Below, piece by piece: positions 44,424-53,900 of a stretch of 64,000 bases of DNA. Both the position numbers and the translations under genes were made by a program. The notes beneath the pieces were generated by a model. It saw only the letters and a list, made by a program, of their open reading frames with translations, ran no database searches and was not told the origin of the DNA. Origin of the DNA: DATIXJ01 sp963714795 (GTDB taxonomy: Bacteria > Bacteroidota > Ignavibacteria > UBA10030 > SZUA-254); contig CAVQPS010000009.1 in the NCBI GenBank assembly GCA_963714795.1, positions 1 through 64,000 of the forward strand. The letters run 5' to 3'. Within the stretch, counting starts at the first letter, position 1. Each line of letters starts with the position of its first letter.

Positions 44424-45596
44424 ATGGAAAAAATTATCACGCTGAAAAAAAAGGAAGACTACCGGATCATCCGCGGACACCTCTGGGCATTCAGCAACGA
44501 AATCCATTCCGTCACCGGTGAGCCGCAGGCAGGCGACATCGTTCAGTTGAAAAACGCCGGCGGCAAGCTTCTCGGTATCGGATTCTATAATCCGCATTCA
44601 TTGATCGCCGTCCGGATCCTTTCCCGCACCGAGGAAGAAATCGATTTTCAATTTTTCAAAAAGCGCATCGAACAAGCGCTTCTCTTGAGGCGGAAATTAT
44701 ATCCGCATACCGAAACGTTCCGTCTCGTACACGGAGAAGCGGATTTTCTGCCGGGATTAATTATCGATAAGTATAACGACTACTGTTCGATTCAAACATT
44801 ATCGTTCGGCATGAACAAGCGACAAACACTGATCTGTGATGTGCTGGAGTCGCTTATCCATCCCCGCGGCATCGTCGAACGGAACGAATCGTCCCTTCGT
44901 TCACTGGAAGGATTGGAAATAAAAAAAGGAATACTCCGCGGTTCAGTTGAGCCGGTAACGATCACGGAATTCGGAGTCAAATATTCAATCGACTTGATGG
45001 AAGGTCAAAAAACGGGATATTTTCTCGATCAGCGCGAAAATCATAGAACAATCCGCCGGTATGCGAAGAACGGCACTGTGCTCGATTGCTTCTGCAACGA
45101 TGGCGGGTTCGCATTGAACGCCGGGTTTGCCGATGCAACACGTGTTACCGGAATCGACAGTTCGGAATCGGCTGTTGTACGCGCTTCCGCAAACGCAGCG
45201 AGCAACGATTTGAGTGCCAACGTCCGGTTCGCCGCACACGACGCATTCGAATATCTCAAACAGGCTGTCGATGATCATCAACATTTCGATCTCATTATTC
45301 TGGATCCGCCATCGTTCGCCAAGAATAAAAAGTCTGTCGCGGGAGCTCAACGCGGATATAAAGAAATCCATCAATATGCGTTTCAACTGCTGAACGAAGG
45401 CGGAATTCTCGCAACCGCTTCCTGTTCCCATCACATTTTTGAAGAAACCTTTCTCGAAATCATTTCTACCGCGGCACAATCCGCCGGACGGAGTATCAAC
45501 ATGCTGGAATGGCACGGCGCCGCTCCCGATCATCCCGTTCTGCCATCCATGCCGGAAACACGATACTTAAAATTCGGAATATTTCAGGCTTTTTAA
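44424..45596 (+). CDS. rlmI: Class I SAM-dependent rRNA methyltransferase, RlmI-like
   Basis: 390 aa. N-terminal PUA domain (residues about 1-75: HLWAFSNEIHSVTGEPQAGD), then the Rossmann methyltransferase with SAM loop TVLDCFCNDGGFALNAGFAD (about 215-234) and catalytic DLIILDPPSFAKNKK (about 290-304). This matches RlmI (5-methylcytosine 1962 of 23S rRNA), including the DPPSFAKNKK motif and C-terminal TASCSHHI. A good start at ATG 44424 follows the copA remnant by 42 bp. Confidence 0.92.
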   Translation: MEKIITLKKKEDYRIIRGHLWAFSNEIHSVTGEPQAGDIVQLKNAGGKLLGIGFYNPHSLIAVRILSRTEEEIDFQFFKKRIEQALLLRRKLYPHTETFRLVHGEADFLPGLIIDKYNDYCSIQTLSFGMNKRQTLICDVLESLIHPRGIVERNESSLRSLEGLEIKKGILRGSVEPVTITEFGVKYSIDLMEGQKTGYFLDQRENHRTIRRYAKNGTVLDCFCNDGGFALNAGFADATRVTGIDSSESAVVRASANAASNDLSANVRFAAHDAFEYLKQAVDDHQHFDLIILDPPSFAKNKKSVAGAQRGYKEIHQYAFQLLNEGGILATASCSHHIFEETFLEIISTAAQSAGRSINMLEWHGAAPDHPVLPSMPETRYLKFGIFQAF

Positions 45597-45654
45597 TCAT
45601 TTTCCCGCTTCATGAAACCGAATAATATCAAAAGTGTCAAACAGAAAAGATATT

Positions 45655-45683
45655 TTGACTTTCGGAAAAATCAGAGATATATT
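45655..45683 (+). promoter_or_regulatory. Promoter positioned for a leaderless mRNA
   Basis: TTGACT (45655-45660), a 17-bp spacer and TATATT (45678-45683). The ATG of the next gene is at 45689, so transcription is predicted to begin at the A of the start codon. No Shine-Dalgarno is present. Confidence 0.55.
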
Positions 45684-45688
45684 ACGAT

Positions 45689-46393
45689 ATGAAGAGAAAA
45701 CGATTATCTGGAAAAATTTTTGCCGTGTTAGTTCTTTGCTCGATTGCATCGATGACATCCGCTCAAGATCTTTCCAAACAATCTCACGACAGCACGATCG
45801 TTTTCGGAACGATACAGGCACCACAAGGTCAGACCATCATCAACACGCTGAAAAATTCGTGGGGTGTGAATCTTCTTGTTTCAACGGGAGGGTTCGGGAT
45901 GGGAACGTTTTACCGGCACGAGTACTCCGATGATTTTGCCGGCTTCGTTGATTTCTCTATTTCCGAAGCGAGTGACGACAACGAAAAAAATTATATCGAT
46001 CCGTATACCGGCCAGACCTATACACCGGGAGAGGTGAATCGGTTTCTCGTTCTGCCGGTTTTTGTAGGAATCGAACAGCGGCTGTTTGCCGATGATATCC
46101 TCGATAACTTCCGGCCATATATTACGGCGGCGGCAGGACCGGCAATGATTTATGTGTTTCCGTATAACGAAGAATATTTCAGTGCGTTAGGAAACGGTCA
46201 GGCAAAATATACTGCCGGCGGATATATCGGTTTCGGCGCATATTTCGGATCGGAACGAGCAAATGTTCTCGGCATGAATATCCGCTACTATTATATACCA
46301 TACCCGGGCGGACTGCAAAGTCTTTCATACGTTCCGAATAAAACACAGTTCGGAGGATTTTTTATCAGCCTGTCATTTGGCACTGCGTGGTAA
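45689..46393 (+). CDS. Secreted outer-membrane beta-barrel-like protein
   Basis: 234 aa. Signal peptide ending SMTSAQ (residue about 26). The mature protein has alternating beta-strand patterns with aromatic girdles (MGTFYRHEYSDDFAGFVDFS, VGIEQRLFADDILDNFRPYI, VLGMNIRYYYIPYPGGL) and terminates FGGFFISLSFGTAW, typical of a small outer-membrane barrel. Function unknown. Its promoter places the start site at the ATG, so it may be translated from a leaderless transcript. Convergent with uvrA. Confidence 0.7.
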   Translation: MKRKRLSGKIFAVLVLCSIASMTSAQDLSKQSHDSTIVFGTIQAPQGQTIINTLKNSWGVNLLVSTGGFGMGTFYRHEYSDDFAGFVDFSISEASDDNEKNYIDPYTGQTYTPGEVNRFLVLPVFVGIEQRLFADDILDNFRPYITAAAGPAMIYVFPYNEEYFSALGNGQAKYTAGGYIGFGAYFGSERANVLGMNIRYYYIPYPGGLQSLSYVPNKTQFGGFFISLSFGTAW

Positions 46394-46410
46394 AAAGGTA
46401 AGAAAGTACT

Positions 46411-49242
46411 TCAGGCAAGATAATTTTTCAAACATTGTCCGGTATACGATCCACCGACATTCATAATTTCTTCCGGCGTTCCCACGGCAATGATATTTCC
46501 TCCTTGCACTCCCGCTTCCGGTCCAAGATCGATAACCCAATCGGCAGATTTGATGACATCCATATTGTGTTCGATGATCAGAATAGAATGCCCCGCCTCG
46601 ATCAACGCGTTGAACGTTTTCAGCAGAGTTGCAATATCATCGAAATGAAGTCCCGTTGTCGGTTCATCGAAAATAAACAGACAATGCCTTCCGTCATCGC
46701 GATTGGCAAGATGTGACGCAAGTTTTATCCGCTGTGCTTCTCCGCCGGAAAGCGTTGTTGCCGATTGCCCGAGACGGACGTATCCCATACCGACATCGGT
46801 GAGAATTTGCAGTCGTTTTGCCGCTCGCTTTCCCGATGCATGTCCGCCGAAAAACTCAATCGCTTCATTCACCGTCATTGCGAGAATCTGATCGATGCTT
46901 TTACCGCGGTATTCGATATTCAATATTTCTTTTTTGAATCGTTTCCCGTTGCACACTTCGCACGTCAATTCCAGATCGGCAAGGAATTGCATTTCAACGG
47001 TTTGAATACCGCTCCCCTCGCACGTTTCACACCGTCCGCCGGGAATATTAAACGAAAAATGTCCCGCGGAATAGCCGTGAATTTTTGCCGCCGGTGTTTC
47101 TGAGAAAATATCGCGGATGATATCGAATGCTTTAATATATGTGATCGGATTCGATCGCGGCGTACGTCCGATCGGCGTTTGATCGACCAGTTCGACTTCA
47201 TCGATATGATCAGCTCCTTCGATCGATTTGTGCTGACCGACCGGATCGGTATATTCGCCCTTCATTTTCTTCAATGCTGCGTAAAGAATTTCATGAACTA
47301 ACGTACTCTTTCCGGAACCGCTGACTCCCGTGATGGCCACAAATTTTCCCAGCGGGATTTCGACATCAATTCCTTTCAAATTATGTTCCGAAGCACCGTA
47401 CACAAAAAGCGATTTGCCGGAACCTTTTCTTCGAATCTTCGGAACGGCAATTAATTTTTTACCGGAAAGATATTGCCCCGTCAAGGATCGATCATTGCCC
47501 ACTAGATCAGCCAAATTTCCCTGAGCGACAACTTCACCGCCGAATTCACCGGCACGCGGACCCATATCGACAATCACATCGGCGGCATGCATCATATCGG
47601 CATCATGTTCGACAACGATCACCGTGTTGCCGATATCCCGGAGCGCGCGGAGTACGGAAATCAATCTTGCATTGTCCCGCGGATGAAGACCGATGCTTGG
47701 TTCGTCGAGTACGTACAACGAACCGACCAGCGAAGAACCGAGCGCCGTGGCGAGATTGATTCGTTGCGATTCGCCGCCCGACAGCGTGTTCGACAAGCGG
47801 TCGAGTGTGAGATACCCGATGCCGACATCATGCAGGTATTTCAACCGTTTGCATAATTCTTCAAGAATGCGGCGACCGATTTCCTTTTCAAAGACTGATA
47901 ATTCCAGCTTAGTAAAAAATTCATACGCCTCAGTCAGTGTCATCCGGACAACATCAAATATCGTTTTACCACCGACCGAGATCGCAAGCGCTTCCCGCCG
48001 GAGACGGGCACCGTTACACTCTCCGCACATCGTATACCCACGATACCGGCTCAATAAAATTCTGTAATAAATCTTATATGTTTTTCGTTCGACCGCACGG
48101 AAGAAACCGTTGATGCCGTCATAATCGCCGTGACCGTTCATGACGATATCCAATTCCTCTTCGGTCAGTTCTTTGAACGGGACATCGACACGCAAATCTG
48201 TTTCCTGAGCAACGCGAAGCAAATTGCGAAGGTTGTTCTGCCACTTCGGCGTCGTCCAGGGTTGAATGGCTCCTTCACGAATCGATTTTCCCTTGTACGG
48301 AACGACAAGATCCATATCGATACCGACCGCCCTGCCGAAACCCTGGCATTTCGGGCACGCACCGAACGGATTATTAAATGAAAATAACCGCGGGTCCGGT
48401 TCTTCATACCGGATTCCGCAATGCGAACATTCGAAATGCTGGTTGAAACGCAGTTCCTTCCCGGAATCGAGCAAAACAATCACAGCATAACCGTCACCAG
48501 CCGTAAATGCGGTTTCGATGGAATCGGCAATGCGAACATTTTCTTCGTTCGGCCGGTAGATCAGCCGGTCTACCAGCACCAGCACATGTTCTTTTTTTGC
48601 TTTCGACGGAAGAGACGATTCGTTGAGATCGATAATTTCATTTTTATACAGCAAACGGAAAAATCCTTGCTTCTTGAGATTTTCCAGTTCCTGTTTGTGC
48701 GTGGCGTCTTTATGATGAGGAAAAGGAAACGCGATGTATAATTTTAATTCCTGATTTTCCGATTTCAATGTTTCCAAAACCGTTCGGACGGAATCCCTCT
48801 GCACCGGCCGGCCGCATTGATAACAATATGTTTTCCCGACGCGTGCAAACAGCAAGCGAAGGTAATCGTAAATTTCGGTCGTCGTTCCGACCGTCGAGCG
48901 GGGATTTCGCGCAGTCGTTTTTTGTTCGATTGCAATTGCCGGACTGATCCCCTGGATCAAATCGACATCCGGCTTGTCCATACGTTCTAAAAATTGGCGC
49001 GCGTAGGAAGAAAGGCTTTCCACGAAACGACGCTGTCCTTCGGCATAAATCGTATTGAATGCAAGACTCGATTTTCCGGAACCGCTTACACCGGTGACCA
49101 CAATGAGTTTATTGCGGGGCAATTCCAAGGAAATATTCTTCAGATTGTGAACGCGGGCACCGCGGATCACGATCGAATGCTGTTTTCTCGCGCTCACAGC
49201 GCTCTGCTTTTGTATTTTCTTGACGGAAAGATTACGGGTCAT
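46411..49242 (-). CDS. uvrA: UvrABC system protein A (excinuclease ATPase)
   Basis: 943 aa from ATG 49242. Two ABC modules: first Walker A GVSGSGKSSLAF (about residue 45) with ABC signature LSGGESQRINLA (about 494), second Walker A GVSGSGKSTLVH (about 648) with LSGGEAQRIKLA (about 838) and Walker B CLFIFDEPTTGLH. Both zinc modules are present: CSHCGIRYEE then CPKC (about 282-310) and CETCEGSGIQTVE then CEVC (about 745-770). It finds bulky DNA lesions with UvrB in nucleotide excision repair. A terminator for the preceding gene ends only 8 bp before the ATG, and no Shine-Dalgarno is obvious. Confidence 0.96.
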   Translation of the reverse strand: MTRNLSVKKIQKQSAVSARKQHSIVIRGARVHNLKNISLELPRNKLIVVTGVSGSGKSSLAFNTIYAEGQRRFVESLSSYARQFLERMDKPDVDLIQGISPAIAIEQKTTARNPRSTVGTTTEIYDYLRLLFARVGKTYCYQCGRPVQRDSVRTVLETLKSENQELKLYIAFPFPHHKDATHKQELENLKKQGFFRLLYKNEIIDLNESSLPSKAKKEHVLVLVDRLIYRPNEENVRIADSIETAFTAGDGYAVIVLLDSGKELRFNQHFECSHCGIRYEEPDPRLFSFNNPFGACPKCQGFGRAVGIDMDLVVPYKGKSIREGAIQPWTTPKWQNNLRNLLRVAQETDLRVDVPFKELTEEELDIVMNGHGDYDGINGFFRAVERKTYKIYYRILLSRYRGYTMCGECNGARLRREALAISVGGKTIFDVVRMTLTEAYEFFTKLELSVFEKEIGRRILEELCKRLKYLHDVGIGYLTLDRLSNTLSGGESQRINLATALGSSLVGSLYVLDEPSIGLHPRDNARLISVLRALRDIGNTVIVVEHDADMMHAADVIVDMGPRAGEFGGEVVAQGNLADLVGNDRSLTGQYLSGKKLIAVPKIRRKGSGKSLFVYGASEHNLKGIDVEIPLGKFVAITGVSGSGKSTLVHEILYAALKKMKGEYTDPVGQHKSIEGADHIDEVELVDQTPIGRTPRSNPITYIKAFDIIRDIFSETPAAKIHGYSAGHFSFNIPGGRCETCEGSGIQTVEMQFLADLELTCEVCNGKRFKKEILNIEYRGKSIDQILAMTVNEAIEFFGGHASGKRAAKRLQILTDVGMGYVRLGQSATTLSGGEAQRIKLASHLANRDDGRHCLFIFDEPTTGLHFDDIATLLKTFNALIEAGHSILIIEHNMDVIKSADWVIDLGPEAGVQGGNIIAVGTPEEIMNVGGSYTGQCLKNYLA

Positions 49243-49250
49243 GTGTTTTA

Positions 49251-49285
49251 TCAAAAAAAATATAGGGCTATCGTTTGATAGCCCT
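49251..49285 (-). terminator. Terminator between the beta-barrel gene and uvrA
   Basis: On the minus strand AGGGCTATC (49285-49277), loop AAAC and GATAGCCCT (49272-49264) form a perfect 9-bp stem followed by ATATTTTTTTTGA. It terminates the 49312-49866 gene immediately upstream of uvrA. Confidence 0.85.
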
Positions 49286-49311
49286 ACTATTTCCGGAACG
49301 ATAAACGATTG

Positions 49312-49866
49312 TTACAAAACGCCGAACATCAATGCGACATTCACGGAAACCTGAGATAGTGTTTGCTCGTTGGCATCCTGCCCTAACTGATTCAGGATTT
49401 GATATTTTATCCCGATATCGACACTGCCGAGAATCGGAAGCGATGCCCGAACGCCGCCGCCAAGTCCGATGCCTTCGCGACTGAGCGAATTTGCCGATGG
49501 ACCGGTATTCGATAATGTTGAAATAAATCCATCAACACCAAGATACGGTTTAACAATCAATGAAGGAAGAGGAAGCTCAAGACCCGCACCGAACATCCAT
49601 GCCGTTGATGAATAATCATCGACTTTATCGGGCAGACGATTGTAGATACCGAATGCAACGATATCGATCGGAATCAACCCGGATATCCGCGCTTTGGCGC
49701 CGGCATTCCATCCATTATTCGTATTATCACTGAGAGTCCCCATCGGCACGGAAACGCCACCTAAAACACCGAGGTCCAAACTGATCGGCAGACCGACAGA
49801 CGGTGTTTGTGCATACACACTGCCCGTCATTAATATCACGACAACAACAATCGAAAATATCTTCAT
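49312..49866 (-). CDS. Small outer-membrane beta-barrel protein
   Basis: 184 aa. Signal peptide ending VYAQ. The rest has amphipathic strands with glycine turns (LSLDLGVLGGVSVPMGTLSD, GIGLGGGVRASLPILGSVDI) and closes with VSVNVALMFGVL, in keeping with an eight-stranded OmpX/OmpW-like barrel. No specific family is recognisable. AAGGAG is present before the ATG. It is downstream of carB and ends in its own terminator. Confidence 0.7.
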   Translation of the reverse strand: MKIFSIVVVVILMTGSVYAQTPSVGLPISLDLGVLGGVSVPMGTLSDNTNNGWNAGAKARISGLIPIDIVAFGIYNRLPDKVDDYSSTAWMFGAGLELPLPSLIVKPYLGVDGFISTLSNTGPSANSLSREGIGLGGGVRASLPILGSVDIGIKYQILNQLGQDANEQTLSQVSVNVALMFGVL

Positions 49867-49903
49867 ACCATATTCTCCTTTTTATAAATGATTGATCCGT
49901 CAC

Positions 49904-52900
49904 TTACATATGATATTCCTGTAAACTTTTTACTCCCGATTTTTTTTCACGAATCCATTGAATTCCTTTTACCGCCGCGGCAGCAGCCGAGATCGTCGTG
50001 ATGATCGGAAGTTTCGCTTCGAGCGCCGCGCTGCCGATGGAGACTTCGTCATAGCGTGAAAGTTCTCCGAGCGGCGTATTGATCACACAATGAATATCGC
50101 CATTTTTTATAAAGTCCACAACATTCGGCCGCCCTTCATTCACTTTAAAGAGAAGCGTATTGGCAACGTTATGTGCAGTGAGGAATGATGACGTTCCGCC
50201 GGTCGCATATAACCGGAATCCCAATCGCTCAAAACCTTTGGCAACCTCCACGAGCCGGTAATTTTTATCATTGTTATTCACACTGATAAAGACGCCGCCG
50301 GATGTCGGCAGATTACTGCCGGCGCCGATGAATGCCTTCGCCATCGCATCGCCGAAATTATCTGAGATCGACATCACTTCACCGGTTGAACGCATTTCCG
50401 GACCGAGATACACTTTTGCCTGCGGAAATTTTCCGAACGGAAATACCGGTTCCTTGACGGCAATGTGTTTCGGCGGCGCATTCAGCGGATAACCGAGTTC
50501 TTTCAGTGTTTTCCCCACCATAACTTTGGCAGCGATTTTTGCCAGCGGGAATCCCATTGCTTTACTCACGAACGGAACTGTGCGCGATGCCCGCGGGTTA
50601 ACTTCCAGCACATAGACAATGCCGTTCTTTTCAGCACATTGCACGTTCACAAGACCGCGCACATTCAACGCACGCGCAAGCTTGCGCGTAAAATCTTTCA
50701 ATTGTTCGAATACCTGCACACTTTCTACCGATGGCATCATCACGCATGCGCTGTCGCCGGAATGAATGCCGGCTTCTTCGATATGCTGGAGAACGCCGCC
50801 GATCATCACATCGGTCCCGTCACACACGGCATCCACATCGAATTCTTTCGCGTCTTCCAAAAATTTATCGATAAGAATCGGATGATCGGGAGAAACGTTG
50901 ACCGCCGCTTTCATATATTGTTCGAGCGTTTCCGGATTGTAAACGATCTCCATTCCCCTGCCGCCGAGAACATACGACGGGCGCACAAGCACGGGATATC
51001 CGATCGAAGCGGCAACCACAATTGCTTCCTTCACCGATGTTGCTGTCCCGTCGTCCGGATGAGGAATCTGGAGTTTCGTCAACAGCTCGCCGAAACGTTT
51101 CCGGTCTTCCGCAATATCGATCCCTTCAGGCGATGTGCCGAGGATTTTTATGCCGTTTGCTTCGAGCGATTTGGAAAGCTTCAGCGGCGTTTGCCCTCCG
51201 AAGCTGACGATGACACCTTCCGGTTGTTCGACTTCACAAATATCGAGTACATTTTCCAGCGTGAGCGGCTCAAAATATAATTTGTCGGCTTGATCGTAAT
51301 CGGTGGAAACGGTTTCGGGATTACAGTTGATCATGATCGTCTCGTAGCCCTCTTCTTCAAGAGCGAATACGCCGTGGACGCAGCAATAATCGAATTCAAT
51401 TCCCTGCCCGATGCGGTTCGGTCCGCCGCCGAGGATCACGACTTTCTTTCGATCCGATTTTTTGACTTCCGTTTCCGTTTCGTATGTAGAATAATGGTAC
51501 GGCGTTTCCGCTTCGAACTCCGCCGCGCACGTATCCACCGTTTTGAAGACCGGTTTCACATTCAACTTCTCGCGCAACTTTCGAATCGAAATCTCGTCCG
51601 TTTTCCAAATATGCGCAAGCTGACGGTCGGAAAAACCGAACTGTTTGGCCTTTAATAATAATTCAAGCGTTACCATTCCTGAAGGAATGAGTTTTAGTTC
51701 TTTTTCGAGGTCAACGATTTGTTTGATGTTGTGCAGAAACCATCGATCGATTTTCGTGATGGAATACAATTCATCAACGGAAATGCCAAGTTGAAGAGCG
51801 TACCGCAAATAGAAAATATTGTCGGCTTTTGGAATATGAAGTTTAAATTTCACCCGATCGCGCCAAACAGCTTTTTCTTCATCATTCAACAAATCGATAT
51901 CGACGACATCCTTACCATCGGCACCAAGACCGTATCTTCCAATTTCAAGCGACCGCAAAGATTTTTGCAGAGCTTCTTTGAATGTCCTGCCGAATGCCAT
52001 TGCCTCGCCGACCGATTTCATCTGTACACCGAGCGTGTCATCCGCGCCTTTGAATTTCTCAAAATCCCACCGCGGAATTTTCACGACCGTATAATCGATT
52101 GTCGGCTCAAATGATGCAGGCGTTTTCTTCGTGATGTCGTTCGGAATTTCATCGAGCGTATAACCGACGGATAATTTTGCCGCGATCTTCGCAATCGGGA
52201 AACCTGTCGCTTTCGATGCCAGCGCGGATGAACGTGACACGCGCGGATTCATTTCGATGACGAGCATTTTTCCGTTTTCCGGATTGATCGCGAACTGGAT
52301 ATTCGATCCGCCTGTTTCCACCCCGATCGCACGGATGATTTTTATCGCGGCATCGCGCATAAATTGATATTCTTTATCGGTAAGAGTTTGCGCGGGAGCG
52401 ACGGTAATCGAATCGCCGGTGTGTACGCCCATCGGGTCAAAATTTTCTATCGAGCAGATGATAACAACATTATCCTTCAGATCACGCATCACTTCAAGCT
52501 CGAATTCTTTCCAGCCGATGACCGATTCTTCGACAAGTGTTTCGTGGATCGGACTTGCGGTAAGCGCGTGCTCGATCTTCGGTCTGAATTCTTCGATGTT
52601 GTATGCCGTACCGCCGCCGGTGCCGCCAAGCGTGAACGACGGGCGGATGATAATCGGGAATCCGGTTTTCTCCGCGAACGCCATCGCCTCATCGACCGTG
52701 CGGACAAATGTTCCTTTCGCCGTCGACAATCCGATTTCCGTCATTGTCTTTTGGAACAACTCCCGGCTTTCTGCTTTTTTAATCGCTTCTAATTTTGCGC
52801 CGATCAGTTCGACATGATATTTTTCCAGCACGCCGTTTTCGGCAAGAGCGACGGCGGTGTTGAGCGCGGTTTGTCCGCCCATCGTCGGCAGAATTGCGTC

Positions 52901-53149
52901 CGGGCGCTCGCGTTCGATGATTTTTTCGACAAAATAGGGAGTGATCGGCTCGATGTAGGTTCGGTCGGCAAATTCCGGATCGGTCATGATGGTCGCGGGA
53001 TTGCTGTTGACGAGAATGACGCGGTAGCCCTCTTCCTTGAGGACTTTACACGCCTGCGTTCCCGAATAATCGAACTCGCACGCCTGCCCGATGACGATAG
53101 GCCCGGCGCCGATGATTAAAATAGAATGGAGGTCTGTACGTTTCGGCAT
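49904..53149 (-). CDS. carB: Carbamoyl-phosphate synthase large subunit
   Basis: 1081 aa from ATG 53149, giving the classical N-terminus MPKRTDLHSILIIGAGPIVI; a TTG seven codons upstream is not needed. Two homologous ATP-grasp halves are intact (IIRPSFTLGGTGGG near residue 165 and VLVRPSYVLGGRGMEIVY near 720), with the oligomerization domain between and an MGS-like allosteric domain at the C-terminus (GFRLYATGGTSSFL). It makes carbamoyl phosphate for pyrimidines and arginine. carA is not in the window. The promoter TTGGCA-N18-TATCTT is at 53170-53199. Confidence 0.97.
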   Translation of the reverse strand: MPKRTDLHSILIIGAGPIVIGQACEFDYSGTQACKVLKEEGYRVILVNSNPATIMTDPEFADRTYIEPITPYFVEKIIERERPDAILPTMGGQTALNTAVALAENGVLEKYHVELIGAKLEAIKKAESRELFQKTMTEIGLSTAKGTFVRTVDEAMAFAEKTGFPIIIRPSFTLGGTGGGTAYNIEEFRPKIEHALTASPIHETLVEESVIGWKEFELEVMRDLKDNVVIICSIENFDPMGVHTGDSITVAPAQTLTDKEYQFMRDAAIKIIRAIGVETGGSNIQFAINPENGKMLVIEMNPRVSRSSALASKATGFPIAKIAAKLSVGYTLDEIPNDITKKTPASFEPTIDYTVVKIPRWDFEKFKGADDTLGVQMKSVGEAMAFGRTFKEALQKSLRSLEIGRYGLGADGKDVVDIDLLNDEEKAVWRDRVKFKLHIPKADNIFYLRYALQLGISVDELYSITKIDRWFLHNIKQIVDLEKELKLIPSGMVTLELLLKAKQFGFSDRQLAHIWKTDEISIRKLREKLNVKPVFKTVDTCAAEFEAETPYHYSTYETETEVKKSDRKKVVILGGGPNRIGQGIEFDYCCVHGVFALEEEGYETIMINCNPETVSTDYDQADKLYFEPLTLENVLDICEVEQPEGVIVSFGGQTPLKLSKSLEANGIKILGTSPEGIDIAEDRKRFGELLTKLQIPHPDDGTATSVKEAIVVAASIGYPVLVRPSYVLGGRGMEIVYNPETLEQYMKAAVNVSPDHPILIDKFLEDAKEFDVDAVCDGTDVMIGGVLQHIEEAGIHSGDSACVMMPSVESVQVFEQLKDFTRKLARALNVRGLVNVQCAEKNGIVYVLEVNPRASRTVPFVSKAMGFPLAKIAAKVMVGKTLKELGYPLNAPPKHIAVKEPVFPFGKFPQAKVYLGPEMRSTGEVMSISDNFGDAMAKAFIGAGSNLPTSGGVFISVNNNDKNYRLVEVAKGFERLGFRLYATGGTSSFLTAHNVANTLLFKVNEGRPNVVDFIKNGDIHCVINTPLGELSRYDEVSIGSAALEAKLPIITTISAAAAAVKGIQWIREKKSGVKSLQEYHM

Positions 53150-53169
53150 TGATGTTTTGAGGTTCAACA

Positions 53170-53199
53170 AAGATATGAAAAATTTCAGATACTTGCCAA
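53170..53199 (-). promoter_or_regulatory. Promoter of carB
   Basis: On the minus strand TTGGCA (53199-53194), 18-bp spacer, TATCTTTG from 53175. The TATCTTTG agrees with the Bacteroidetes -7 element TAnnTTTG. The leader to the ATG at 53149 would be about 13-14 nt. Confidence 0.5.
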
Positions 53200-53278
53200 A
53201 CCTTTACGCCTCGTCCCACCTCCCCGTTTTGCTGAACTTGACTTCGGCAGCATCTATGCCAAGCCATCGGATTATAGA

Positions 53279-53421
53279 TCCCGACTAAAAACGTGTCGGG
53301 ACGACGATAACGCCGTCGGATTCCGAACAGAATCATTTCGGAAAGACGGGGATTTCAGTCGCAATGTGCGACTCACCTTCAACGAAGCAACTTGGCTGGA
53401 GGTGAGTCGCACGTCTTTTTT
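53279..53421 (+). repeat. Cluster of consecutive palindromes upstream of the accessory genes
   Basis: Four hairpins follow one another: TCCCGAC/GTCGGGA (53279-53285/53295-53301), CGACG/CGTCG (53302-53306/53314-53318), TTCCGAA/TTCGGAA (53321-53327/53337-53343), and a 13-bp GTGCGACTCACCT/AGGTGAGTCGCAC (53366-53378/53400-53412). GTCGCA at 53358-53363 can instead pair with TGCGAC (53367-53372), competing with the 13-bp stem. This looks like a composite of REP-type intergenic repeats, possibly acting as a transcription switch. Confidence 0.6.
53366..53421 (+). terminator. Terminator-like 13-bp stem
   Basis: A perfect 13-bp stem with a 21-nt loop is followed by GTCTTTTTT. It is oriented to stop plus-strand transcription before the small genes at 53590, though no upstream plus-strand gene exists nearby. 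Confidence 0.55.
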
Positions 53422-53589
53422 CCCCGCATCTTGACTTGCACCCGAGATTTTCGTACAATGGACAAATCAACGGGAGCGGTAGATTGCGGAAGGGTTCATT
53501 ACCAAATCAAGATTTCCTGGGAACACTGAAAATGTTTTTTCTGAAGTTTACTTACATGAAAATCATTTGCCATCCTTGGAGAATAAACA
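53422..53589. other. Spacer before the small accessory genes
   Basis: No gene is recognisable. The DNA is AT-rich toward its right end. Confidence 0.5.
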
Positions 53590-53874
53590 ATGTTTAGTTT
53601 GAAAGACCTCAATGAATTATTAGATAAAATGCCGCTCTGGAAACGAATTAAAGATTCTCCTGAGAGGATTAATCAACTTGAAAAGCGTATCAAGGCAATC
53701 GAAGAACAAATTAGCGGCAGGGGTGATGTTTGCCCTTACTGTCACAAGCCCGCTGGCAATCTTCTAGATATTCAACCTGACAAAACCCTTGGTGATGTCG
53801 GCTTAAAAAGGGGATTTTACGAATGCAATAATTGCCATAAGAAATATGATCGTGAGATACAGCAACAATACTGA
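53590..53874 (+). CDS. Small coiled-coil/zinc-ribbon protein
   Basis: 94 aa. An N-terminal helical coiled-coil (about residues 5-42: LKDLNELLDKMPLWKRIKDS, then EKRIKAIEEQI) precedes two cysteine pairs, CPYC (about 49-52) and CNNC (about 79-82), forming a zinc ribbon. The GGAGAATAAACA before the ATG is a plausible ribosome-binding site. Similar short zinc-ribbon proteins often accompany mobile or defence genes, but there is no specific homology I can name. AT-rich relative to the core genes. Confidence 0.65.
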   Translation: MFSLKDLNELLDKMPLWKRIKDSPERINQLEKRIKAIEEQISGRGDVCPYCHKPAGNLLDIQPDKTLGDVGLKRGFYECNNCHKKYDREIQQQY

Positions 53875-53900
53875 TCGAGAGTTTTTTCAAGGAGAAGTTA

